Shown here: piece after piece, positions 47,401 through 59,400 of the stretch
Layout of the letters: each line of letters opens with the position of its first letter
How positions within the stretch are numbered: position 1 is the stretch's first letter
Source: Cristatella mucedo
Lineage: Eukaryota; Bryozoa; Phylactolaemata; Cristatellidae
Assembly (NCBI GenBank): GCA_009760855.2
Contig: WPIO01000004.1
Span: 10,845,501 to 10,909,500, forward strand
Direction of reading: 5' to 3'
DNA: 64,000 bases
Notes under the pieces: model-generated
What the model was told of the DNA's origin: nothing
The model's database searches: none
The model's input: the letters and a program-made list of their open reading frames with translations, nothing else
Translations under genes and position numbers: made by a program

Positions 47401-50400
47401 CAGACATGGGTAGTGTCTCTGCTTGTTTTGCTCGATCTTTTTCCGCAGCTTTTGATACAATCGATCACAAAGTTCTTCTAGAGCGCCTCTCATCTCGCCT
47501 GGGCATCACTGGCAATGCTCTGCAGTGGTTCAGGTCCTATCTCAGCGGAAGACTCCAGAGTATTGACGTGAATGGACAAAGATCCTCTGAAGTACCTCTG
47601 AAATATGGAGTACCTCAGGGCTCTGTGCTAGGTCCGGTTCTTTTCACTGTTTATATTCTCCCTCTTCCTGATGTGATTGCCAAGCACAATGTAGGCTTTC
47701 ACTTCTATGCGGATGACACTCAGTTGTACCTTTGCTTTGATCCCTCCCAGCCTTCGAGCACCTCAAATTCTCTCAACTCACTTGCTGCATGCATTGATGA
47801 CATCCGCACATGGATGGCAGCAAATTTTCTATAACTAAACGATAATAATACTAACTTACTAGTTATGGGCAAACCCAGTGTGATTCAGAGATTGGAAAGG
47901 CTGTCTCTCAAAATTGGCTCTGCCAGCATATCTCCTGTTGAATGAGCTCGAAATCTAGGTGTCATATTCCAAAGCGACCTCTCGTTAGATGACCATATCA
48001 GCTCCACAGTCAAATCTGCCTATTTTCAGCTTCATAACATTGCTAAAATTCGGGCTTGTTTAGATAAGGATACCACGTCCAAGTTGGTCCATGCCTTTGT
48101 GACATCCCGTCTCGACTTCTGCAACTCACTGCTTACTGGCCTACCGGCATGTGCGATCAGGCGATTGCAGCTGGTGCAAAACTCTGCAGCTAGGCTTGTC
48201 TGTCGTCAGCTTCGCAGTTGCCACATTACTCCACTTCTCGCCGACCTGCACTGGCTCCCAGTCAAGCAACGGATTGACTTCAAAGTTTTGTCGCTCACTT
48301 TTAGGTCCCTTCATTCTTTGGCTCCAGCCTATCTGTCAGATCTGTCAGATCTACTACCCCATCAGGCCAAGCATCGTACCACCCGCTTTTCGGAATCCGA
48401 CAGTCTACAAATACCTCGTACAAACCTTAAATCCTTTGGAGACCGTGCATTTAGTTCGGATGCTCCCAAAGCCTGGAACTCCCTCCCGACCTGCACCAGA
48501 ACATCCCCTGACCTGACCACATTTAAAAGGAACTTGAAAACACACCTATTTAGGACAGCATTTAGTGGGTCCCTGTGATTCGTCCTTCACGTGCTTATGC
48601 GTGCTGACACTGTGCATGCTGCCACTAACCACATTTGCATGCTGACCCTGTGCATGTCACCCCTAACCATATTATTCATTTTGTTTGTTTTTCAAGCATG
48701 ATTTTACTTACCATTCAATTGCATTTCACTTTGCAGCAAATGTAAAGCGCCTAGAAAGAGATTAAGTTCTCTGAGGGCACTTTATCAAGTGCATTATTAT
48801 CATCATTATTAGTATACGAGAGTCAAAACTTATGCAGGCACGGGCGTGTTAGCATATTTCGTGCTAGCGACGAGCTTGCCGGCGAGGCTGGGCTCCGTAA
48901 ATCAGTGCCAACTCAATTTTGAAATGCACAGATGCACGCTTGACTGCCACGCATTTGTCTAATCTGAACTAACGATAGAGTGGCAGCAGCCCACAAGCTG
49001 TTAGACTGAACCGATCACTAAGAAAACCCACGAGCTGCTCCAGCTACCGCGGGCGCCATGCCGCAATCGCGATGCCATGCCAGGAGTACGGGAGGCAGTC
49101 GTAGCCCAAGCTGCAGTGAGGCGATCGCGACTGACCCAAAGCCGACAGCCCGTCCGAGATCGTCGACAGAATGTAGAGAAAGACCTGTGGCTCCAGGCTG
49201 CAGACGAATGTGATGTGGTCTTGAGCCAAGCACTCCGTCAAAGCGTAATACGACTGGCCAAGCTTGGGATAGTCCTGAAGCGCAGATGGAGCAAAGACTG
49301 GCTGGCGCAAGCTACACTGCCGTGCCACTATTCGCAAGCCAATGTCAAGTTATTCACGACTGCTCGGTCAAAACCCAAGAGTGACGTCAACAGCTCACCA
49401 CTTAAAGCTCGGGGAGTGGGGCGCCGGCATTCATACGGCACTCTTAAATGCATTCACAAGGATGCCAGTCCGCACAAGCACTTTTCTCATGACTGCAACC
49501 CTCTTGAGCACGCCGCTATGGCCATGGCAAGTCAAGCAACAAGGTGTTCAGGCACCTACCAAAAGATCGCCCTGAGACACGGACAGCAGCATCTTGACGA
49601 ACATGGCCAGAGCGCTGTCCAGTGCTGTGTCCCCATACAGGCGGAACACCCCGAAATTCACATAGTTGCCACACAGGGCTGCTTTCAGCATGTTGAAACA
49701 AATGGCTATGCCCTTCAGCTTCAGAGGGTAAACTTGCTCCTTTGGTAGATTGGTGAGTGTTAAAATCCTAGAGCCTGCAGTCAGAAAAACCACCAGGTGG
49801 CGGCGCCTTGCATACGAAGATCGACATCCATTGCATGCAGTCCTTTGAATAATAAGGCCCTGGCTGCACAGCAGGGGATCCTCAGGTCCTCAGATGAGAC
49901 TTACCGTAAGCAACCATTAGCTTGCTAATTTCTCGAAACAAGAGAATACCGTTTGGAGACGAAACTTCGAACTGTAACCTTTGGGCCCTACAACGAAGTA
50001 AGAGGCAGTCGCGAACTCGGGCCCATACAATGACGACACGTTGCCTCCTCACCACCCGGGCACGACTGAAGCTCGCTTATTCAGTTGGATGATAGCCGAG
50101 CACGACTCCCTCCGGTGCCAACGGGGCCGTGCCAGCTCCGGCGAATGGACACCGCTGGCACACCTCCAGCCTGCCTGCTGCGATTACTGCCTCCAATTCT
50201 CTGCTCGAGCCTCGAGGTGCGCGTCCCGAGACGGCCAGGAGGCCAAAGCCGTGCACTGGAGAGGCACGAGGCCGTGAACCAGATCAGCACACGGGCTAAA
50301 CAGCCAGCTGAGGGTCATGCTCGCCTGCTGACTCACCTGTTCTGTGCAAGCTCGCACATGAGCTTGAGGACTGGCGTGGTGACGGCGGGATCATGGTACC

Positions 50401-53400
50401 ACAGCTCGACCGCACGCAGCAGCATGGGCATGTACGGTGGATAAAGCCAGTCGTACAGCATCATGTAGCTAACCTTGGTGTTGAATGCATAGGCAATGCC
50501 ACGCAAATCCCGTGCCAGACCCACGAGCGACTTCTGCAAACGATGGAAATCGCCGACACTGCCTCGAGATGGCAAGCTGATGCTTCGGCAGCCATACATT
50601 TGAGCGCTGCTCAAGTCTTGAGCGCTGCTTTACGTGAGATGCATTTGAGAACATTTTGAAAGCCAATTGAACAGTGCAAACGTTGCCAGCAACAGGCAAA
50701 GACCTATGCAATCGGATCCAGAGTAGGAACGCTCGATGACTGGCAGGCAAAGCTGCTGTGCGGCCACCCGTCTCACCTTGCAGTCGTCGGATCTGAACAA
50801 AGGTGTGTCCACATTGGTTAACATCTGTCCTAAAGCTTCAAACGAGTCTGCAAAGAAGAGAGCACTGACGAGAGAGAGACGAGAGAGAGAGCGAGCGCAG
50901 CTGATGTTAGCTACATACGATCACTTCGATCTGTGAGCACACATATCTTAACCGGATGCGATTAGTCGTGATGGAGACTTTCACTTGAGCTGCAGTACCG
51001 TACAGCATTGCAAACACAGGACGTCGGTTAGAACTGAAGGAGTGATTACGATCTTGGCTTCTGCACTGGAGAACCAGATTAAACCCCCTGACTAAGCTGT
51101 CCATGGAAAGCTTGGATTATCCATTGGAGCTGTGATTCGTAGGGGCTAAAGGTAACCCTTAGCCATTTCTTATTTGAAGCAGCAGCATGACATTACAAGG
51201 CAGGGCGCAACAGCACAGCTTGACTGACCAAGTGATTCATGGCTTGCTAAGGGGTGCATGCTGCCCATATGAGTGTATGAGCATTAGTGGATATATGCCG
51301 ATCCTACTGACAGCAACAGATCTCCATCTGTAATGCCACAAAGTCATACAGACTATGTGGGTGTTACGCAGGAGAGTTTCGTATAGTGAACTCACAGCCT
51401 AAGCCGTTTTCGGTATGTATTCGGTAGCCAACAGACTTCGTCTCATTCAACAAAGAGAAAGTGGGAAGCATAGCAGAGTCAGGAGTAGAGCAGTTGAGGT
51501 AGTGAGTAGCATGGAAGTAGCAGCTCGGGATTGCTGAAAAGGATGAGCCATAGTCGGCAGCAGGAGAGTAGTTGTCGTTGCGTAAGAACTGTGGAAGCGA
51601 GTTCCACTGTCTAGGACCTGCAAAGCTAAAGCTTCTGTTGCCAACGTTCTTAAAGCGGAGGAACAGAACAGCTAATTTATTGTCCATGCAGGACCTGAGG
51701 GCACGAGGAGGCTGAAACTGCAGCAGTTCAGCTAGGTACGAAGGAGCCAAGCCGTGGCAGGCCTAGTGGGCCAGCGTAAGAACCTTCCTCTGTATCCGTT
51801 GATCAACCGGCATCCATCCTGGCAAAGGAGAAACGTGCTCAAACCTCTGGGACTTGGAAGACTTGCCTTGCAGCCATATTCATAGCCATTTTCAGTGGCC
51901 TAGTTGCTTTCTTTGGTAGCCCAGCCAAAAGGGAATTACAATAATCAAGCCGAGACAGAACTAAGGAGCTAGTTAAATTTTGTGCAAGCCACCTTGGATG
52001 ACAGCTCCTAATCTTAGATAGAGACCAGACGCGATGACTAGCTGTACAAGCTGTCTTCTGAATGAAGCTTTTAAATTTTAGGCAGCTTTTGAAAACGACA
52101 CCTTAATTTCGAGCACGTGGTGATTGATGGTCGCACAACAGCATCACCTATTAGAAGAGCAAAGCCTTATAATCCAGCCACATGCTCAATGTGTCCTATG
52201 AGCAGCAGTTCGGTTTTATCGTCATTTAGTTTCTTCAAGAAGTTTTCCGACATCCAGGCTCGAATGTCGGCAAGGCAAGCAATCGGTTTCTCAGTTACTG
52301 CAGCAGATTCCGACGGTTTGAATGACAAATACAACTGAGTATCGTCAGCATAACAGTGATATCCTATTGCAAGGGCCTTAATCACTTTTCCCAGTGGTTG
52401 AGTATAAATGGAGAACAGCAAGGGACCGAGTACAGACCCTTAACGAACTCAACAGGTGACTCGTCTCGTGCGTGAGACCTGACCATCACACGATACGGAT
52501 TGAACACGACCAGACAAGTACGATTTAAACCACGCCAGTGCTTCGTCTGCCAGAACAATCGCTGTTCTCACATTTGATAAAGTGCTCCCAAAGAACATAA
52601 TCTCTTTCTAGGTGCTTTACATTTGCTGCAAAGGAAACACGATCTAATGGTAGTGGTACCATGCTCAATAAACAACAAGAATAATAAGGTTAAGGGTGAT
52701 ATGCACAGGGTCAGCATGCAAGTGTGGTTAGTGGCAACATGCACAGTGTCAGCACATAAAGGTTGAATCACTGGGACCCACTAAATGCTGTGATAAATAG
52801 GTGCGTTTTTAATTTCTTTTTAAATGTGGTCACGGCAGGGGATGTCGTGACGGAAGTCGGGAGTGAGTTCCAGGCTTTGCGAGCATACGAACTAAATTCA
52901 AGGTCACTAAAAGATTTGAGGTTTGTACGAGGTATAGGTCAACAGCTGGATTCCCAAAAGTGAGTGGTACGATGCAGTAGATAGGATAGGTAGGCTGGAG
53001 CCAAATAATGAAGTGACCTAAAAGTGAGCAACAAAACCTTGAAGTCGATGCGTTGCTTGACTGATAGCCAGTGCAGGTCAGCGAGAAGTGGTGTGATGTG
53101 GCAACTGCAACGCTCACGACGGACAAGCCTAGTTGCACAGTTTTGTATCTAGTAAGCGCTTGATTGCAAAAGCCGGTAGACCAGCAAGAAGGGAGTTACA
53201 CAAGTTGAGACTGGATGTAACAAATGCATGGATCAATTTAGATGTAGTATCCTTGTCTAAACAAGATCGAATTTTAGCAATGCCATGTTGATGAAAGTAG
53301 GCAGACTTAACTGTGGGGCTGATTTGGCCATCTAATGAAAGGTCGCCTTGGAACATGACATATAGATTTCGTGCGGATTCAACAGGAGATGTGCTAGCAG

Positions 53401-56400
53401 AGCCGATTTTGAGCGATAACCTTTCCAATTTCCAAATCACACTTGGATTGCCCATTACTAGTAAGTTGGTTTTAGCATTCAATTTAAGAAAATTTGCTGC
53501 CATCCATGTGCAGATGTCATCAATACATGCAGCAAGGGAGTCAAGAGAATTCAACGTGCTCGAGGGCTGGGAGGGATCAAAGCAAAGGTACAACTGAGTG
53601 TCATCCACATAGAAGTGAAAGCCTAGATTGTGCTTGGCGGTCACATCGACAAGAGAAAGAGAATAAACCGTGAAAAGAACTGGAACAATCACAGATCCCT
53701 GAGATATTCCATATTTCAGAGGTACCTCAGATGATCTTTTCCATTCACATCAATACTCTGGAGTTTCCCACTGAGATAAGACCTGAACCTTTGCAATGCA
53801 GTGCCAGTGATGCCCAGGCGAGATGAGAGGCGCTCTAGAAGAACTTTGTGATCGATGGTATCAAAAGCTGCCGAAAGATCAAGCAAAACAAGCAGAGACA
53901 CTCTACCCATGTCTGCATTCCTAAGTAGGTCGTTGTATACACTAAGCAATGCTGACTCTGTGGAGTGATTAGCTCTAAAACCAGACTGGAACTTACTAGC
54001 AAGGTGTGAGGTTTCGATATATGAGTTCAGCTGGTCTGCCACGACCCGTTCCAGTGTCTTTGATAGGAATAGTAGAAGGGAGACTGGGCGGTAGTTGCTT
54101 AAGTTCTCTTAAAATAAATAATGTCTATGGTAAACCATAGGCCGTCTGGGCGAGGGCGCAGTGCACCTAGTCAGAGGTGCAAACTCGTCGAGTATGTCAG
54201 CTAGTGTCGTGTTGTAGCAATCTACCAATGATGACAGGTCGGAAGGGGGACTGAGCAGCAGAGGCGAGGCAGATATTCACGCACGGACAGCATCGATGTC
54301 AAGGTCTTGTGGTTTCGCGAGTCGAAGGTGATTTTAGAGGAGGAGGGCACAGCACGTGTCACCTCTGCTGAAAGAGCTAGGATGGTTGCCGGTTGAGCAA
54401 AGGATACAGAGCAAAGTTCTTACGCTGACCCACAAGGCCCGCCACGGCTTGGCTCCTTCGTACCTAGCTGAACTGCTGCATCAGTTTCAGCCTGTTCGCG
54501 CCCTCAGGTCCTGTGTGGACAATAAATTAGCTGTCCCATTTCTCCGCTTAAAGACAGTTGGCGACAGAAGCTTTAGCTCTGCAGGTCCTAGACTGTGGAA
54601 CTCGCTTCCACGATTCTTACGAAACAACATCTACTCTCCAACTGCCGACTATGGCACATCTTTTTCAGCGGTCCTGAACTGCTACTTCTATGCTACTCAC
54701 TACCTCAACTGCTCTCCTAACTCGGCTATGCTTCCCACTTTCTCTTTGTTGCGTGAGACGAAGTCTGTTGGGTACCGAATGCGTACCGAAAGCCGCTTAG
54801 GCTGTGAGTGCGCTATACAAAACTCTCCTGCGTAACACCCACATGGTCTTTATGACTTTGTGGAGTTACTGAAGGAGATACATTACATTACACATTGTTT
54901 AGTGAATGAGATCTGCATGTGGCCAGATAAGCAGGATTTGGTAATAACTAATGATGACAAAGTGCAGTTGTAAGAGAAAATTTGGTCGTGTTTGTGACCC
55001 TTGATGTGAGTAGGGGCCATGCGCATGAGCCACAAGAGACAATGAGTCAGTCAATGTACGAAATTCAGTGTTGAAAGCATCAAATAAGTTACTAAAGTGA
55101 ATGTTGAATTCACCAATAACGATGAAGAATCGATTTCTTGCACACACAATCGAAATGAGATCCGGGAAGTGAGAGATAAAGGAAGACTCGGTACCTGGTG
55201 GGCGACAGGCTACTGCCACCATCGGTAGCTTGTTGTCGGGTGAAATCAAGACAATAGATTCGAAAGACTGCTCCGAGGGTACTGCAAATGGCTTGAAGTC
55301 GAGAATTTTGAGCGCATGATAATAGCAACTCGACCTCCAGTTTTGATTGATCTAGGGGTTTGAAAGAATGAGAAATCAGTTGGGGTATCGTCCTTAATTG
55401 ACGGACAGTTTACCGATTTTAGCCAAGTTTCAGACAAGGAGAGCAGATCGAGACCTTTTTCAGAAAAAAGGCTGCTTATTTATTACCAGGGGTTTATTGC
55501 ACATTGAGTGAGGATTCCAAAGACAGGGATTAAGATGGGCCGCTGGAGTTATAACAGGCCTGATGACCACTAAGTTATAGAGATTCACAGTGATGCTTGT
55601 GGGGGAACGTGCTGAGCGGTTCGAGACAATGCCACGAATACCAAATGAGCAGATACTCAACTCGAAGTTCCTGCCAAACGAGCGGCGTCTAAACTGGCAG
55701 TCCCGGCCACCGAGGCAGTTCCGGGGCGCTTTTCTTTTGTTAATACATAATTCACGAAGCTTAGCAACAGTAACATATCAGAATGCATTTGAACTACGAT
55801 AACGAAGCAATAAAAGGTGCACACGATCATAACTAACATGCAGGTTACTAGCCGCCGGCGTATCTAACGCTGGCTCCGGAGACCTAGCAGCCCGAAGCGA
55901 TAAGTGTTTAGATGTCCATAGGCACGTAATTTCCTGCGTGCTACGGCCACACAACAATGAGGTAAGCTTTAAACAGGTCTCAGCTGTATCACTTTCCGTA
56001 TACAGTATTCGTAAGAACTTCGATTTTTGGAAGAGAATTCTGCAATGGACAATGAACGGGTGTAGCACAATATGTGTTGGGACGTACTCGTGATGGGAAT
56101 CATGAAGCTTTCAAACTTGGCCTCGTCTTCACCAAGGTCAACCATGAGTAGGCGGCCGAGTGCTGTGTAGAGAGTTGTGCGACAGCGCGAGTCCGTAACC
56201 GTGCTCATCCCGGCTATGCCAAGGAATGGGAAGTGTTCGCTCTGAAAATCCGAGAGAGGGGCATGCATTCTAAACGTTCGTCCAACTGCACACACTTTGT
56301 GCAAACGACTGTGCAAGGCAGTCATGGAAAAAGCTAGCGCTAGTGCACCTGCAGGAATGGGGGGTCACAGCTGTCAAGGTCACTCGGCACTGTGCCAGCC

Positions 56401-59400
56401 TCCGACCGCAGCAGACTGGGCAGAAGGTTCTGTCCGCAACTCGATGGATCACGCCACCGGTTGCGCATGTCGAGTGCCGCGCAAATGCTGCCGGGCAAAG
56501 CAACAAAAAGGAAACTCAAAAAAGCTCGCAGATGCCAAGCGAAAGAATCCCGGCAACACTCCTGAGTAAGTAGCGTGCCGAGGCAAAGTCATAAGCAGTT
56601 AGGCCACAAGCTTCTCCTGCAGCAAAGCATGAGAGAGGGAGGGAGGGGAGGGGGAAAGAGAGAGGGAGGAAGAGGGGAGAGAGAGATGAGAGAGGCGAAA
56701 GAGAAGAGGAAAGAGAGACAGGAGAAGAAAGATGAGAGAGAGAGAGAGGAAAGAGAGAGGAGAGACAGAAAGAAAAGAGAGAGAGCAGAGAGAAAGAGCC
56801 CAACGAGAAATAAAAGTATAGGAAGATCACCAACGACTGGCAGTAGCCCCATTAGAGAGGCATCGCAAGGCACATAATGCTCGGCCTACCGTGTGGTTGC
56901 TGAGGATAAAGAGGACTGTGTCGAGCTTCACGAGCTTTCGCACGCTGCTGTAGCCAACAGAGAGGTCGCTGAGAAGTTGCAGCGTCCTCGACACGATGGC
57001 CTCACTACTGCTCCAGTACTTCAGGTTAGTGATTCTGTGTAAAAAAACAGTGGCAGTGGGCCAATTAGCAGAACCCAATGTTTTAGCTGACCCCAGTTAA
57101 ACCCTTGCCCTGCAAATGCTGCAAATGCAACTGCTGCAAACAGGCTCGTCACAGCTGGCTCAAAGGGGCTCACATTTTACGTATGTACACACTGAGCACC
57201 ATCGATTCCTCGTGCAGCCCGAGCACGTCCATTAGCCTCTTATAGACCTGGCAAAGCGAGAAGCTGTCAAGGTGAGCTCGTGGCACGAGAGCTCAAAATG
57301 CGGCCGCACTAAGTTACAAAAGTCCGAAATCGTATACACACACAGCACCTTATAACGGCGGGCTGGCTGTACAGATCACACGAGACAACAGAAGCACAGT
57401 CGCAGAGCCGCACAGTAAGAAGAGCCGCCAGCTGACAGCAGAGCTCTAAACTGCAATGTTATGGAGGGGGAGACTTCGAAAGGAATTACTAAAACTTACT
57501 GTCGGAACATGAAACATCAAAGCCGAAGGCACACCAGCGGCTGCAGCGAGATGCAAACTACTGAAGCACGAGTCACCTGACGAGCACATGCTGAAAACGA
57601 GTGCATCGATGCATTGAGGCTGGAGAAGATGGGGGAGGAGGAAGAGGGTGAGGACGCTCAGGGGCAAAAGCAATTAGCCAAACCTTGGACGTTTTCTGCA
57701 CTTGTTCACCGATGTAGATTTTCCTGAACTGTTCGAAGAAACTAAGGATGGCCAGATCTAGTTTTTCACATCTACGTTGCATTAGCCTCGAGTCGACGAG
57801 ATTCATCAACTGGAGGACCCTGTAGGCGAGCGGCAGCGGTACACTCGCTCAAGTAAGCAAAAAATAAGAAGATCATGACCACGGTCAGGCGAGGCATCGC
57901 TGCTGCTGCTGCCACAACGCCCCAGCACATACACGGCGGAGCAAATACCTGCAAGCAAGCTCCCCGTCCATGGCATCGTGCTCGTCAGTGCTTGCGAACG
58001 AAATCCGTCCTCCGATCACAGCACCGATCACATACACTAGCCAGGAGAGGATACCTACACAAAAAAGATAAACGGACGGCGGTGCCATGAGGATCAACAT
58101 CCACGTCGAAGATTCCCTCTAAAGTTGCACAGCTGCAGCTCATATCGAGGCCAAGCCGCTCTGTAATATCAGTTCTCACTCCTGCAGCAATTTCACAAAG
58201 TAGTATAACGTAGAAGCAGGATCTAAAGCAGTTACCAGCACACAACACTTGATCAAATATGTGGTCATATATGGTTTTCCCCCCTCTCGTTGCAATGCAA
58301 ACTAAAAACAACATTAAGGAAATGCTATGCCAGTGATGTAATGCAACTTAATTTGTACATCAACAATGCAAAACGGCTGCTACCAGTAGGCCGAAACTGA
58401 ATCCCAGGCCACAGCCCTACCGAGTCAAAAAAAGATTCCTATCGGCAAAGTTCAATGACGTATAATGATTAACTCGGGCTTTTCATTGGGATACTTCGAC
58501 ATCTTCTGTTGTTTTCTTGGATTGTTTCTCGACAATGGTCTTTGGTAATTTGTTAAGTCTATAGCTTAGCCAATTCTAATCTAATCGACGTAAAATTTGG
58601 AATATAAATTGGGCTCTGCTACCTCCTGGCACACAAGAAACTGACCATCTTGGTTGTGGGCTGGATAAGTAAAGATAGCAATACATGTCCTTGAACTTGA
58701 TATTGCTGATGCATTCACAGTTTGACATGTTAAGGTCATGTTTGGAGAAGACTAGCAAAGATCTTGACCCATACAGGTCATCAGAAGGTCAACATGACTG
58801 TGATGGTTACCTCAAAAGATAGCTAATGTTACCCTAGTTGCCTGTGCCAATTTGCATGCCGATCATTCTATTGGCCCAAGAGAACGATCAATATATGTGC
58901 ATGGAGGAAATACATTCTATAGTGTTGAGGAGCATAACTCACCACCCCTCGGACATGCCTGCTCGTTGGGAGGCATACCCGTGAAAACAATGCTGCATAT
59001 CATTGAGATATCATTGCCTAAAAGGCTCAATGCCAACCGCAGTATCAGCAAACAGGCAGGATGGACATAACAGCACAAATCTAGCTGTTGGCACGAGCAG
59101 AGGAATGGGATGAGATTTTACTACACAACTGCAGGCCAACTGAGTGGCGGATAGCACTCAAATAAGTCATCTTGCTTCTCAGGATAGTCAATGCCATAGC
59201 TATTGCAATAATCAATGCAGGCCACGACTTAATTCAGGTTATGCACCCTTGCCAGGGACTAGCACACCTGTTGCTAGGTGCCTCATTTCTGGCTTAAATG
59301 AGGGCAATCTGCAATTGGCACTTCTGGGATACCTGTTCGAAGCGATAAAAATAAGCCGCCGAGCTCCAATGCGATGCCTATCACTATTGAATTCGTCTGC

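Larger units (their letters stand above)
45365..48825 (+). mobile_element. L1x LINE, longest copy, L2/CR1-like, decayed
   Basis: A near-complete non-LTR retrotransposon in antisense to XPO7, in the 4255-bp intron between exons 17 and 18. Order of parts: a basic N-terminal segment (45.37-45.78 kb), APE-type endonuclease (45.8-46.35 kb: [23 protein letters not shown] in a shifted frame), reverse transcriptase (47.17-47.83 kb: [44 protein letters not shown]), and the C-terminal [17 protein letters not shown] region to 48578. The 3' end has AAGCGCCTAGAAAGAGATTA and an ATTATTATC-like run. Several frameshifts and stops interrupt it, so it is not autonomous. The family placement (L2/CR1 group) is by motif only. 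Confidence 0.9.

Noticed and set aside
45365..48825. Active LINE or host gene
   Set aside because: Frameshifts and stops in the endonuclease, between RT blocks and before the C-terminal part rule out an intact product.
56575..56877. Arg/Glu-rich frame
   Set aside because: Translation of the intronic polypurine tract.
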